Numbered from the stretch's first letter, positions 1-12,782 are shown. The stretch: DNA of 64,000 nucleotides from Perognathus longimembris pacificus (GCF_023159225.1 NC_063188.1:14963086-15027085); one strand, 5' to 3'. Notes: a model not told the origin generated them from the letters alone. Numbers and translations are program-made.

Positions 1-542
1 AAACCATAATCAGAAGTGAGCCCCTATTTATAGCCTCTTCAGTGCTGAGGATGGAGCCCAAAGCCTCAAGCATGTCAAGCCCCTGCTCCCTGAGGTAGCT
101 CAGCTCTCTATTGCTTTCTATCCCAGTTCTAGTGAGTTATCACATTGAACAACTAGTGCTTGCTACACCCAACACATTTACTACTAGTAGTGGGTTGCTC
201 GTCATACTTGCCTTGTTTTCTGCAACTATTTTTTTTCAATTCCCTGTGTACAAATCCATGTTGAAGTATGATTTGGAAAAGCAGAAAACCTTCCCAATTT
301 TGTTTGGAAGTAATGCATATCATTTCAGAATACCTTCTTTGTGGGGGAGGGGACAATACTAAAATACTAAAGGATGGCATATCGAATGATGCAATATTAA
401 ATACATAATACTAATATGTTAAACTACTAAATGGAGTGTAATGTTCATTCTCATGTGTGAATTTCTAATTCTGAATGCTAGAATTCAAAGCCACATAGAC
501 CATCCCTTTAATCCAGGCTTATCATTTGGCGGTCTTATAACT

Positions 543-567
543 CTCTTCTTCTTCTTCTTCTTCTTTT
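543..567. repeat. (TTC)n microsatellite
   Basis: Seven or eight TTC units lie between the left target-site duplication and the SINE, so this is probably the altered A-rich tail of that SINE. Confidence 0.8.
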
Positions 568-584
568 GTAAGTTTTCTTTTTTT

Positions 585-767
585 GCCAGTCCTGGGGACT
601 CAGGGCCTGAGCACTGTCCCTGGCTTCTTTTTGCTCAAGGTTACCACTCTACCTCTTGAGCCACAGTGCTACTTTCGGCTTTTTCTATTTATGTAGTACT
701 GAGGAATCGAACCCAGGGCTTCATGCATGCTAGGCAAGCACTTTACCGCTAAGCTACATGCCCAGTC
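585..767 (-). mobile_element. IDL-Geo dimeric SINE
   Basis: The plus strand reads the reverse complement of the right (Geo) arm followed by the ID-like arm. A 12-base duplication (taactctcttct at 538-549, taactcccttct at 770-781, one mismatch) flanks it. The left junction carries a TTC-rich tail, as expected for a minus-strand insertion. Confidence 0.85.
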
Positions 768-2385
768 TGTAACTCCCTTCTCTATAAACAGCATTTGGTG
801 CTACATAGTGGAACAGAGATCCTTTGCTAATGAACGTGCTTGCTTTTGGATACACAGCAATCAAGGGAAAATTCTTAGGTTCCTCCTGGGTGCTGGACAT
901 CTTTGAAAACAGAAGTGATGAATGTCCTTCAGGAGAGGAAAGGGTGGGAGAGGGCAGAGGAGATGGGCATGAGGAAGAAGAATGTGTTGTGCTGTATCTA
1001 GTGAAGGCAACAGAAGTAAAGGTTCATAGACGGGTGGAGAAAGCATTCATTCTCATCAAAATGGTTTTGTGTCAATGTGCAAAGATATCCCTGTTGTTAA
1101 TAGAAAGCATGATTACTACAAAATATGCTCTATTCCATCCCAAAGCATCTTGGTGGTTACAACGATGCCTGCACCACCAGAAATCTATGCTTATTTGAGG
1201 AGAAAACAATGTATTATGTGTATTTGTGTGAACAGTGTATTCTATCTATTTGTATTTTCTGTTAGGTGTTCACTGAATAGCCAAGAAGAAAATATAAGAC
1301 AGAGACTGGGCCAAATTAGGCTCAGAATACAACCCCCAAAAACCTGAAATGAGAGGAAGAGTCTGAGAAACAGAGTCAAGCGAAGATCTCTTTGAAAGTA
1401 TCATCATACACCTGTAGTTAGAGTTCCAGAAGTGCCTGGAACAGATCTAATTTTGGATTCTTTTTCTGAACGTGCTAATGGAATCCAACACAAGAAAGAC
1501 TGGTCATATTTGAGTTAAGGATTTAGTGTTAATGCTTGGAACTCAATTAGAGCCTGGCTTTCTCTGCATTCTGCTACTTTGACTCTACGCCATGACCAAT
1601 AGGGAAGTCATAGCCCCACAATGGCAAAGAGTTGATATTCAGTTAGAAGCACTCATTCAAGAAGTCAGTGGGCCATTTCTGATTCCTCGTTCTAGCTATA
1701 ATGGAGCAGAAGCAGGTAGGTGCGTGAACAGCATCAATTCCCACACACATGCAGGACTGTGTTGTTTTCTTGGACAATCATTCCCTGCCCCCATTTCCTG
1801 GAGGAACTGCTGGAATCACAAATCACAATTTGTTGCTTGCCCTGGGTAATGAGTCATTGGATGGAATTTCATTTGGTAGATTTAAAGAGAGTTAGTGTTG
1901 ATCTATGAAGCTGGATGATTTAAGAAATTGAAGCGGTAACAAGCAAATTGCTTTTCTCTTGTACTGCAAAATGCTTTCTAGGCGTTTTTGGCTTTTCTTT
2001 TTAAAATGGATTTATAATACTCTTTTTCTCCACCTCAAGGCTCAAGTAAACCTCTTTGCTCTGATGAATCCTAAACGGCTCCTCATTTCCAACAAACAGA
2101 TTCTCCAATGGAGTTTTTCATATCTTGGTTTTAGGCTGTTGAAACAAGAATTATTAATTCTATAGGAAGCACAAATTAACATATGTGGTGTTTTACAGGT
2201 TTTTGTTTTGTTTTAGTTCTGTCTTCTCTCACACAAAAACTATGTTTACCCATATTCAAATTCCTTAGCCTTATAATCAAGCCATGCGAGTAACCAACCT
2301 CAATTCACCTGCTTTTAGTTATTATTTGTTCATTGGAAACAATAGGAAATATGTTACCTATTAGAAATTAAATGGGTGAACTAAA

Positions 2386-2625
2386 TGCTGTTGGCTCTTG
2401 CCTGTAACTCTAGCTACTCAGGAGGCTGAGATCTGAGGATCATGGTTTAAATCCAGCGGGGGTGGGTGGGTGGGTGGTGGTGTTCATGAGATTCATATGT
2501 CTAATTAATCACCAATAAAGCTGGAAGTGGAACTGTGGCTCATGTGCTAGGACACTAGCTTTGAGCAAAAACAAGGCCAGAGACAGGGTACAGGCCCTGA
2601 ATTCAAGCCTTAGGATCGGCCCCAA
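2386..2625 (+). mobile_element. B1-like/Geo dimeric SINE
   Basis: The left arm starts with the B1-type core (cctgtaactctagctactca). The right arm has gtggctcatgtgc and ends at the Geo-type gaattcaagcc. A GGGTGGGTGGG run at 2458-2474 interrupts the left arm where most copies read cctgggcagg. Confidence 0.8.
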
Positions 2626-2692
2626 TAAAGAAGGTGAGGAATGAAATAAATCCAGGTACTTCACTTAGGCAATTCTCTCATCTTTGGGTAAG

Positions 2693-2776
2693 ATTGGCAT
2701 GCAGGTGAACTGCAGCCCTCTGATTTCAGCCTCTTGAGTAGTTAGGATTACAGGCATGAGCCACCGGAACCTTGCT
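2693..2776 (-). mobile_element. B1-like SINE left arm, partial
   Basis: Reverse-complement B1-like left arm ending in aggattacaggcatgagcc, with no right arm. Its immediate neighbour upstream is a plus-strand copy, so the two form a loosely spaced inverted pair. Confidence 0.7.
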
Positions 2777-2835
2777 TTCTTCCAGCAACATTAAGGTCCT
2801 TTGTTGCCATTGCCTGCAAAGCACCTCTTCTCAGG

Positions 2836-2930
2836 TCCCACAGTGGAATTTGGTTTGGAGCTCTTTGAAGGCAGGAACTGTGTGAGGTCGTATCTGTAAC
2901 TCAGCGCAGTGTCACACATGCTTGATCTTC
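2836..2930 (+). mobile_element. Ancient L2-type 3' fragment
   Basis: The phrase agctctttgaaggcaggaac, followed by a diverged cagtgtcacacatgctt, resembles the 3' end of L2 LINEs. It is highly diverged, so an alignment is needed to settle the family. Confidence 0.45.
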
Positions 2931-4654
2931 TGTTAAGTACTTCCAGCTGCTGAGGTACTTTGGGAGTTTCGAAGAGGGAACGTTGACTCCAAATAGGGGA
3001 CTTTGGGGCCCAAGAATGTGTAGGAATTCATAAAGTCAGGAATTCGTGAGAGGGGGCCCAGATGCATCAGGGTTTGGCCAGCACAACATGGGATTCACTG
3101 AAACCAGAAAGCATACTGCTTCTATAACCATGCTTCTTCCCTTGGTAGACCCAGGGACCAACAGGGCACACATCACCACCTGAGGGCCCCCAGTTAGAGA
3201 CAGCGAGGAGGAGTCATGATCAGGTTATTGTTTATGTGAGCATTTGGCATTGGTGACACACACAGGGAGAAGGGGGGGCTGCAGGTTCTATTTCATGTCA
3301 CAGGCTGAACTCGCCTCCTCTTGCCACCACTCATCCTTGCTGCTTTCCATCTCCGAGGTATTTCCCACCAGAGTGGCCTTTGTAAGACACAAGGTGAACA
3401 AACTGCTTATTAAGGTAAGACAATGGAAGCCCCATTTTAAAAAGGTTAAGATGTCCGGAGAAGTGTCAGCGTAGCCTGAGAATCATTAACAGTATGTGCA
3501 ATGCACCGCCTGGTATTTGCCAAAGGCCACACTAACCTTTTCAAGCATGGAACAGGCTAAAAGGAATGGATTTCCTCCCCATTTCATGAGAGAAGAATCT
3601 TCTTCAATGCTTATTTTTATTTGCTCACTGAGAATCATCTCTGTGGAGCTCAACATGGGGAAATGGGTACTGCACATTTCAGCAAGTCACTTAAAATGCC
3701 ATTAGAAAGCACTTGGGTTATTAAAAGCAGAAAACAAAAGACTAGCAACCCTCTGGTGCTAATAACACCTAGAGAAAAACGGAAAGGCACCTAGGCCCTC
3801 CTGTTTGCCAAAAATGTCTTTGAATTTAAACTCTTTATTGTTAAGAAGGGATGCTTAAGTTTTGCCAAACCCTTCTTTGCTCTAACTACACCCACTTTCC
3901 TATGTAATTGGCTCAACACTGCTATTTGCATAATTGCCATATTTTTCTGCTTCCCAAGAGGTCTGTTAAGCGTAAAGGTGAACCACAAAGCTTTGACAAA
4001 GTGCACATTTATGTGTGATGTGCAATTCTCAAATCAGGAAGAAAATTATATCTCTTGCATCGAGTTTATCTTGCACTTGGAAAACCATGTATTCAAAACT
4101 CATGGCCCCGGGACACGCGTTTCAACTTGCTTTTCTTTAACCTGGGCAAAGCACAGTCTCCTGAGCCCTGGGACTTCAAATTGGAAACCCAGACAGTTTT
4201 CTTTAAGCTTTAGTATCACCATGTTTTCGTTCATCTGGGATTTCATTGTTTTGCTGAGGAAGTGTCAGACAATCATTTAGTCTCTCAAAGTCTCCATTTG
4301 TCTAACTGTAAATTGCAGATGTCTTTAACTCCTAGGGTGTTTATAGAGAACATAATGTTACCTCGGGCTTAGGGCATAGAAGATATCCTCGCAAACGTGT
4401 ACACTCTTTCTTTTATGCTAAGTGGGTAGCCTTCAAATGAATAAGAAGGCTTCAACGTTGGCATGAAGGACACATTGGTTTTGATCGACACTTTTCTAGA
4501 GGGATGCACAATTGTGTGTGATTTTGAGATTACTTAACATGGAAGTTGCCCTGTCTCTGTCTGTGTCTCTGTTCCTTTCTCTTTCTCTCTTTGTATTATT
4601 CTTTCTCTCCTTCCTTATTTTCTTTCTTTCTTTTTTCCTTCTTTCTCTCATTTT

Positions 4655-4803
4655 ATTTCCCCTCCCTCCCTCTCTCCCTCCCTCCCTCCGTCCCTCCCTC
4701 CCTCCCTCCGTCCCTCCCTCCCTCCCTCCTTCCCTCCCTCCCTCCTTCCCTTCCTTCCTTCCTTCGTCTCTCTCTCCCTCCCTCCTTTTTTCGTTTCTTC
4801 TTT
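4655..4803. repeat. (CCCT)n polypyrimidine tract
   Basis: A long run of CCCT units with periodic CCGT and CCTT variants, flanked on the left by a looser CT/TTTC-rich zone from about 4555. It abuts a minus-strand Geo arm, so it probably grew from that SINE's A-rich tail. Confidence 0.85.
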
Positions 4804-4806
4804 CTT

Positions 4807-4907
4807 GTGTTGGTATTGAGGCTTGAACTCAAGGGCTAGTGTTTTCCCTTGGCTGTTTCAGTCAAGACTGGCACTCTGCCACTTGAGCTACAGTTCCACT
4901 CTGTTTC
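4807..4907 (-). mobile_element. Geo right arm of a SINE, truncated
   Basis: Reverse-complement Geo arm (ggcttgaactcaagggc through ccacttgagctacag), with no left arm recognisable beyond about 4910. The tail side is the CCCT tract. Confidence 0.7.
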
Positions 4908-5507
4908 TTTACTGGTGTAAGAGGAATAGAAGAACAGGAAGCTGCCTCAGGAGGGTGGGTCAGCACCTTGTGAGTTCCACCGAGAATGATTAATACTGCG
5001 TTCTTAACAGCAACCAGGATGAGGTTTATGATACTGCAGATGGGATGCACACAGGTTGTACCTTTTCTCCCTACAAATGAACCTGGCAGCCTCCTGCTTC
5101 CATCCTTCTGAACGGGACTGGATTCCAGCAGGTTTCCTGGTGTGGTGCGCTTGGCTGCAGTGTGAGCGCATCGGATTGCAGTGTGCAATGGAGGAACCTA
5201 TTCAGGGCATGCTAGCGATCCGATCAGGAAGATAACCTGACATCCGGCATCTGACAACTGCTCATACGGTTCACTTTGGAGTCCTACTTTCCCCTTGACA
5301 AGGTGAGCTACTCTAGCCAAGCCGAAAACCTTGACAGACAGAAGAGAAAGGGAAAGCTGCATTGTCCTAATGCCACAGGCTGCCACTTGTATTCAAATTA
5401 CGAATCTCTTATCAATGGCTTATGTACATGAGCCAATGAAGAATAAGGAGCATGGGAAAAATATCTAAATTTCCAACAAGAAGTAGGTAGGTGGACTATC
5501 ATAAGTC

Positions 5508-5593
5508 TTTTTTTTTTTCCCAGTGCTGAGAATTGACCCCAGGATTTCATGCATAGCAGGAAAGTGCTCTACCAGTGAACTATACCCTCAGCT
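5508..5593 (-). mobile_element. ID-like monomer SINE
   Basis: A poly(T) run at 5507-5518 is followed by the reverse complement of an ID-like element, with a B-box-like gaattgacccc and a terminal taccctcagc. It has no Geo arm. Confidence 0.75.
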
Positions 5594-5612
5594 TCAGTAA
5601 AATTTGGAAACT

Positions 5613-5822
5613 GCCAGATGCCTGGAGCTCACACCTGCAATCCTAGCTACCCAGGGAACTGAGATTTGACAATCCCGGTTCAAAGCTAGCCCGCCCAAAA
5701 ATGTCCACGAGACTCTCATCTTCAATTAACCACCAGAAAAGCAGAGTTAGAGCTGGGGCTCAGGTGGTAGATTTCTAGCCTTGTTCACAAAAGCTTGAGG
5801 ACATTGCCTAGGCCCAGGGTGG
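5613..5822 (+). mobile_element. B1-like/Geo dimeric SINE
   Basis: The B1-like core (gcaatcctagctaccc) and Geo arm (gggctcaggtggtag) are both present. The copy ends in a G-rich stretch (5817-5837) in place of the usual A-rich tail. Confidence 0.75.
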
Positions 5823-5869
5823 GGGTGGGGGAAGGGAGTGGAAATGAACATTAGAAACACATGCTTAAT

Positions 5870-6058
5870 GTGGCCTGAGAATGTGTTAATGGTAGAGTGC
5901 TAGCCATGTGTTCAGTTCCTCAATACCACATGAACAGAAAAGGCCAGAAGTGGTACTGTGGCTCAAGTGGTAGAGTGCTAGCCTGGAGCAAAAAGCAGCT
6001 CAGGGACAGTGCCGGGCCCTGAGTTCAAGACCCAGGATTGGCAAAAAAAAAAAAAAAA
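5870..6058 (+). mobile_element. IDL-Geo dimeric SINE
   Basis: The ID-like arm is diverged (aatggtagagtgctagcc). The Geo arm is well preserved and ends in a run of 16 A. A short duplication, atgcttaa, lies at 5861-5868 and again from 6058. Confidence 0.75.
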
Positions 6059-6072
6059 TGCTTAAGTGTTTT

Positions 6073-6272
6073 TAGGTACCAGTGGCTCACACCTTTAATC
6101 CTACTTACTCAGGAAGCTGAGTTCTAAGGATCTTAGAAGCCAGCCTCAGCAGGAGTTTGTCAATAAACTACCCCCTCCTACCTCCCCAAAAAGCTGGAAG
6201 TAGAGCTGGGGCTTAAGTGACAGCTGCCAGGCCCCGATTTCAAGCCCCAGGACTGGCACAGAAAAATAAAAA
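6073..6272 (+). mobile_element. B1-like/Geo dimeric SINE
   Basis: Begins 5 bases after the target-site duplication of the preceding IDL-Geo copy. It ends aagccccaggactggcac plus an A-rich tail. The Geo arm is shortened between its A-box-like and B-box-like blocks. Confidence 0.75.
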
Positions 6273-6533
6273 GCTTTATCTTCTAAAGTTAGGTGAAGAA
6301 CGGATAAAAATATCAATTATAAACACTTCAAACAACACCAGGACCTATAGAGGCAGAAAGTAAATTGGTGGTTTGCAGTTTGGTTATGGGAGGGGTAAGA
6401 CATGTAAGGTTTGTTTGAAAGTGATGAAAATATTGTAAAGTTGATTGTACCTTTGAATGGTACATTTTAAAAGAGTGGGTTTTTTGTTATGTGAATTCTA
6501 GCTCAGATACACCAACAAGAGACAATGCAATCA

Positions 6534-6770
6534 TAACCAGTGGTTCACACCTGGAATCCTAGCTAATCAGAAGGGTGAGATCTGAGGGTTTGAAGTCAGC
6601 CAGGAAAGAAAGGTCTGTGAAACTCTTACCGCCAGTAAACCACGGAAAACACTGGAAGTTGAACTGTGGCTTAAGTGGTAGAGTGCTAGGCTTGAGCAAA
6701 AGAAGCTTAGAGACAACAACTAGACCCTCAGTTCAAGCCCCAGGACTGTCACACAAGGGAAAAAAAAAAT
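6534..6770 (+). mobile_element. B1-like/Geo dimeric SINE
   Basis: Both arms are complete, from gtggttcacacctggaatcc to ccccaggactgtcac, followed by a tail of about ten A. Confidence 0.8.
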
Positions 6771-7019
6771 AGAAAAAGAGAATTCAAAAATGTTTCTAGA
6801 AGGTGAATAGTGCATATAATTTAGTGGTGAACTGTGACTGATTTTTTTTGTAGTTTTCTATATTTTTTCACATTTTACATATATATAGTTTCATATGTAT
6901 AGTTTCATATTTTAGAAAGATAAAATTGTTTTAACAGTTGGGAAATTTGTTTTATCTCAACCTTTTCGGTTTGTGCAATTGGAAATATAAATGATGAAAA
7001 TAAAGGATAAAATTTTTAT

Positions 7020-7059
7020 GAGGCAAGTACTCTTGCCACTAGGCCATATTCCCAGCCCT
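7020..7059 (-). mobile_element. 40-nt tailless ID fragment with target-site duplication
   Basis: Only the 5' half of an ID-like element is present (reverse complement begins agggctgggaatatggcc). It is flanked by aggataaaatttttat (7004-7019) and aggataaaaattttat (7060-7075), 15 of 16 identical. There is no poly(A) between the truncated 3' end and the duplication. Confidence 0.8.
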
Positions 7060-7957
7060 AGGATAAAAATTTTATACTAAATTAAAATGTAAGTAAATGG
7101 CCTTGTACACACTCAATTAAGTATAAATATTCACGTTTTTCATAATTATTTTAGATTTGGATAAAATTGGACAAACATAATGGAAAATAAGTGGCAAGTA
7201 ACATAATAGTTTCTATTCCTCACAATTGATTTCTACCCTGGCTTCAGATGAGAGCTTTGGAAAGATTCATAATATAAAATCATAATGAGCCCTATGTAGG
7301 TCTTGATCATAATCCATTTTATCATTTTAAATAGGAATTACATTAGATTGCATCAAAACATTCAGAGACATGATCTTCATTTGATTATATGACCCTATGA
7401 GGTGAGAGATGAACTTGATCAAGTGACAAATGTGATAACATCTAGCCTGGTCTAGCTTAAATTTGAAGTTCAGGGACTCCGAAGCCTCTTTCTCAACTCA
7501 TAAAAATTGTGGAGAAGGGAAGGTACAAAGTGATCATGTTTATTCACCACCAGACCCTTTTCAACATTATTGCCATGCTTTTTATCCTGAAAGGCAAGGA
7601 ACAGCTGTCTTTTTCTACTTTGGTGTCCAACTCAGCTGTTTCCTATTCATCCTGTAGCTTTGAGCATCTGTTGACAGGTGGGAAGGCTCACTGTGAAGAG
7701 AAATATTGTTGCCTTGGGTGGCTTTTGCCTAAGACAAGCTTGACCCCTTTGTTTGCTCCTTGGAACAGAATGTGTGCGTTCCTTGCAGCCCTCATTAAGG
7801 ACAGCTGTTGGGTTCATTTTAGTAGATGAGATGCATTTCTGCAACATCTTTGCCTCTTTGTTGTGAGAACTGAGGGGCAGGAAGTATCCAGAATGTGGTT
7901 GGATAAGGGCTTGTATGCTGTGGAATGTTTGTAAGTAGCCAAGAGTTATGGAGACAG

Positions 7958-8050
7958 GGGGCTGGGAATATGGCCTAGTGGTAGAGTACTTGCCTCACAT
8001 TCATGAAGCCCTGGGTTTGATTCCTCAGCACCACATATATAGAAAAAAAA
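7958..8050 (+). mobile_element. Single-arm ID-like SINE
   Basis: A complete ID-like monomer (gggctgggaatatggcctag to ccacatatatag) with a short A tail and no Geo arm. Flanking duplications are agttatggaga at 7944-7954 and agttacggaaa at 8051-8061. It shows that the ID-like arm also moved alone. Confidence 0.85.
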
Positions 8051-9516
8051 AGTTACGGAAATATCTCCATTGTTGTCCCCTTCTCTCAAAAATTATATCT
8101 TCCCTGAAGGCTCTTGGAGGCTCCCATCTTTGTACCAGAAAATAGAAAAAAAAATAGAAGGCTTTGTTGTTGTTGTAGTTGGAGCTTCTCATTTTACAGA
8201 TGAAAAACCTAGTGTCCAGGTTCATTAACTGCCTCGCCTTCTGCTACAAAGCTGTGGATTTTGCACAATCACTTCACATATTGTTCCCTGGTCTGTTTCT
8301 ATTAGGGAAACATCTTTCTCTTCATGTTTATTATTTTAGCTTTAGTCGAGGCTATTAAAAGTATACCTATACATGGTTTATAATGAGAGATTACAGGGCA
8401 TAAGATTTATAATTAGATTTCAGAGAACTCAAAGGAACCAAAATTCTGGAAAAAGGAAAATTGGCTTCTTGGTGTATGTTCTTAAACAAAACAACCCTAG
8501 TAGTCCCACTTTCCCCCTCTGTCACTACCATTCTGGCACAGTGGTAGAAAAGACATGGGGATGAATGGAATTTATGTATTCACTGGGGGTGACATGACCC
8601 AGAATTTCCTGCATTGGGTGTAAAAACATGAGCCTGGGGACCGTCCTAATGACTTTTCAAGAGCAGTTCTTTACAGAACCCAAGTCTTCAATCTTGTAAC
8701 CGGACCATCAACCCCACTGACAGCCCACTTTGAAAGAGGCCCCATAAAGACAAGGTTCAGGCTTTCTAAATGGCTTTAGCTAATGGAAAACCTGGAGGGG
8801 AAACGTGAAATCATCCTCAAACTTCCTACAGGTAGAGAGGGAAAAAAAAATGTCCCGAAGTTCTGACAAGTGACAGGAATTGAACATTTTTGGTTTGAAA
8901 TGCAAGAAGCTGCAGAGGATGATAAAGATCATTTGAAGAAATGCCTGCCTTTATTATAGGCAGAGGGGAAATATATGTGAGTTTCAACCTGCTGGCCTCT
9001 ATACAAAATAAATCAAGACTAGAAACGGACTGACATTTCTGAGGAAATTTCTGAGTTCTCAGAGAACAATGGAGGTGTTTCAAGCATTTCTTCTTTTGTG
9101 CTCACTTCCTCTCTGGAGAATGCTTGTCTTGTATGATTCCACAGGTCCTGAGGTCCCTTTAGTGCCGTTTGGTGCTTCCTATCTCGCTAAATTAGATATG
9201 TATATATAAGCATGTTCTAGAAAATGAGCATAGATATGCCGCGTGTGGCAATCATCTGCATCTTGGTATCAAATATGCTGTTGGAATTGTTAGGGGATCT
9301 CCTGTAAGTTTCCTGCACATTCATTTTTTGCACATGATTAAAAACTTAAGTTTGATAGGAAATATCAAGAGTAGATATGTTTTGAACAAGCATAACAGTG
9401 ATTCTAAAAGAAATCATCGCAAATCTCCAGCTATCACAGTGTAAACATTATGTTGTTTTCTTTGTTGTCTTTTCTTTTTTGGGGACCAGACAAGTAGCAG
9501 TACACAAATAGGAAAC

Positions 9517-9725
9517 CTAGGTGCTGGTAGGTCACACCTGTAACCCTAGCTACTTAGGAGTTCTGAGGATCATGGTTCAAAGCCAGCCTGCTCCGGAAAA
9601 GCTGTGAGACTATTATCTCCAATTATCTACCAGAAGTGGAACTATGGCTCAAAGTGGTAAGAGTGCTAGCCTAGAGCAAAGAGTCCAGGCCCCAAGTTCA
9701 AGCCGCAAGACTGCAAAACAAAAAC
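9517..9725 (+). mobile_element. B1-like/Geo dimeric SINE
   Basis: The copy has a deletion in the left arm after ctacttaggag. The right arm carries tggctcaaagtggtaagagt. An imperfect duplication of gaaacctaggtg flanks it. Confidence 0.75.
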
Positions 9726-9864
9726 AGAAAACAAGAAACTAGGTGGTCACATACTGAATTTTAATCATGATATATCCACAGAGCATTACTGAGGCACACA
9801 CAGGAAAGTATGTCTTCTATTCATTTGTTGGGCCGTCATCCTTCACATGGGTTTTCTCATATTT

Positions 9865-10020
9865 CAGAGTATTTCCTTCAGAGAGATATCCGGAAATGGG
9901 ATTACCGAGTCATAGGCTCTAAACCTATTTTAAGGCCCTTGATACACAGTGGCAAATTGCTTTCCTGAAGTGTTTGCCAGTTGAAAAAGCAGCAGGCCCT
10001 GCATGTTTCTTGGGGTCTAT
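9865..10020 (-). mobile_element. L1M-type LINE fragment
   Basis: The stretch gggattaccgagtcatagg followed by ggcaaattgctttcctgaag resembles the antisense 3' region of old mammalian L1 elements. It is too diverged to name a subfamily. Confidence 0.45.
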
Positions 10021-10900
10021 ATGAGATACAGATAACATTTTAAAATAGGTATTAAGAATAGGTAACATTTACATTTAATTGACATGCAGACATAAGATAT
10101 ATTATATATATTATATGAATATTTCTACCATCATCCTTAGAACATTGTTTTCTACGCCAGTCAGGATTTTATCTCAGATAATTACTACTCAGAAAAGTCA
10201 TTTTGGAGTGATATCTGACAGTTTCTTCTCTCATCTAAAATGGCTTGACAGGTGGTCCCTGAAGTAAGATCTTCAAGTCGTTGGCATCACCCAGACTTCT
10301 GCCACCTCATATTGGCAGATTTGAGCAGCCTTGCAGGCTGTTGATTTCATTCCTGCCTAGTTGTTGATACTGAGCTTTGCCATCCTGTGCCCAGATGGTG
10401 TTAGGGATCATTTTGTGACGGTGTGTAACATACTACCTTTTTTTCTTCAAGAATTAACTAAACTACCGCCATCTGTTCAGAGCTATGTGAAGTAGCAGGT
10501 AGGGGTGATGATAAAGGTGTGCTATGAAAATCAAGCAGAAGCAAAGCTGACATTATAAAAGCAAACCTCAACCCAACCTCCCCCAAATGCTCCTGGCTGT
10601 CTTTTTTTGTAACTGGAATTAAAGGGTGTGAAGTGCTTGCTTTGCATATCCTACAGTCCTACAATACTTTGCCAAAACAGAATTACCCTTGTACGGAAGT
10701 TCTCTAGGAAGTAGATTTAAAGTCAAGTCTCCTAGGGCAAGAAGGATTATGCTCCTAAGTCTTGTGTTCATGTGGGTCAGTGTAGTTCAGAATCTGAGCA
10801 CAGAGACCAAGGACTCCCTTGTTGAAATGAAGTTTCATGCTTCAGTTTTGTTAAAAAAAAATGATGACTCACAGAGTTTATATAAAAGTCGTATTCATGA

Positions 10901-11140
10901 CAGGTGCTGGTAAACCCCACCTGTAATCCTAGCTATTCAGGAGGCTTAGTTCTGACGATTGCGGTTCAAAGCCAGGCCTGTCAGGAAAGGCCATGAGACT
11001 CTTATTGCCAATTAACCTGCAAAAGATTCAGAAGTAGAGCTTTGGCTCAAAGTGGTAGAGGACTGGCCCTGAGCACTAAAGTCCAGGGACAGTGCTTAGG
11101 TCCTGAGCTCAGTCTCCAGGACCGGTAGAAGAAAAAAAAA
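10901..11140 (+). mobile_element. B1-like/Geo dimeric SINE
   Basis: Full length from caggtgctgg to ccaggaccgg with an A tail. The flanking sequence gtattca appears at both ends (from 10891 and from 11142). Confidence 0.8.
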
Positions 11141-12083
11141 TGTATTCAGTTGCCTTCATCCTTCCTGAGATAATCTCCATTTTTATGAGTTATTAATCAT
11201 CTGAAATTCTCTTTAGCAGAAAAGCAGTTATGAAAGCCAGGGATAGAAGGAATACCATGGGCAGGACAGAGCAGTGGTTACAGGTATAGATGGAAGTGTC
11301 CAGAACAGCAATCAGGAGGTTTAGATCCCGAATGCAAAACTAAACAGGAGAGAATTCAATGGATGAAGCAGTGTCAAGAACAGGCCAAGAGCAAGGTTAG
11401 GTGCTTTCCAGTATTAATATTAATATTCACAGGCTCATGACCATGCTGTCTCCCTTGGGCAATAATGAAATTGCAACATTTCCAAAGTTTCTGGGGGTAC
11501 ATTTCCTCTTAACCAGTTTCCCCCCCTTCCCACTGTTGACCTATTTCAGTATATGCATTCCCCCCCTTTTTCCTCCTTCTCATCTTTCTCATCTTTTTCT
11601 GTACCATCTTGGGCCATAACCAACTCTCCATTATGGCATGCTTTTCAGAAGCCGGTTCAACGCTGTCTTTTCTCCCCTGCCACTGTGGCCCTTGAGAGTC
11701 GGAGCCCTGTCTGTGATTACATATGCAGCTCTCTCCATACCTATGCAAGTTGCACGCACAGAGCATTCATCAGTTCTCACGGTTGAATAATGCTGAGATA
11801 CCGGGACAGACATGAGGTTCTCACCAAAAAGGACTGCTCCTGTGGCCACTGCCAGCATAAAGGTACACATGGTCTTAGTGACTAGACTAAGAGCTCCTGA
11901 GTGATTTCTGATCAATACATGCACCTTTGTTCTTCAACTTCTGCCTTAAAATCAGTATCCTTACCCAATACTGATCATTGAGTCTGTTCCTTTGCCACCT
12001 CTCTACTGACATGCAAACACCTTCTTGCCTTGTTCTTCTTGTATTTCACCAGGCATCTTTCAAACCTCTTTTTTTCTCTTTCT

Positions 12084-12297
12084 GGGTTTTTTTCTGTGTA
12101 TGGGTCCTGGGGCTTGAACTCAGGGCCTGGGTGCTCTCCCTGAGGTCTCTTGCTCAAAGCTAGCACTCTACTACTTGAGGTATAGCTTACTACCAGCCTT
12201 CTGTGTAACTGGAGAAGAATCTCACTGACTTTTCTCCCCATGATTCTCAAATCTCAAATTCCTGAGTAGTTAGGACTACAGGTGTGATCTACTGGTT
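12084..12297 (-). mobile_element. B1-like/Geo dimeric SINE
   Basis: Reverse complement, with the Geo arm (gggcttgaactcagggcctg) then the B1-like arm ending gactacaggtgtgatctac. The T-rich tail lies at the left. Confidence 0.8.
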
Positions 12298-12782
12298 CTC
12301 AGTTCAAGTATCTTAATTTCTTAATAACAAAAACATAGGAAATTAGAAAGAGATGGCTTGATCACAGCATATTCCTCTACTGAGTACCCCATCTGGCAAA
12401 TGCATCAGAAACTCCTAGTCTCTCCAAGGACATGGGAACATTCACACCTCCAGTGCTCCATTAGAGCTGACATGAACTTCCGTTGTCAGCATGTTGTTAT
12501 AGGTGTTTTCTGAAAAGAAGAGTGGGAAAAGAATTAGTGCATCTAATTATCAGTGTGTGCACATGCTTTATGTTTTTTAAAGGGGCATGGCAGAGGTGCA
12601 TAACAGAAATATGTGAGCCATATAGTGAATTTAAGTTTTTCTTGTAGTCACATTCAAATTCTGCAAAAATTTTTAGTCATGTTGAAAATGTTAAAAGTAT
12701 GTAATAATGGAATATATTTTAAATACCATCTCAGTAGATAAGTAATATAAAATATTAACAATATATTGTTTCTTGAAGTATG

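Noticed and set aside
824..1198. 124-codon plus-strand open frame in unique DNA
   Set aside because: No recognisable domain, no Kozak-like context of note, and no flanking exon pattern. Its length is within chance expectation for 64 kb. A codon-bias or homology search would decide.
4862..5188. 108-codon minus-strand open frame
   Set aside because: Its C-terminal end is the Geo arm of a SINE; the rest shows no motif.
7958..8042. Possible tRNA gene (A and B boxes present)
   Set aside because: It matches the ID-like SINE with an A tail and target-site duplication and cannot fold as a full cloverleaf with a proper acceptor stem.
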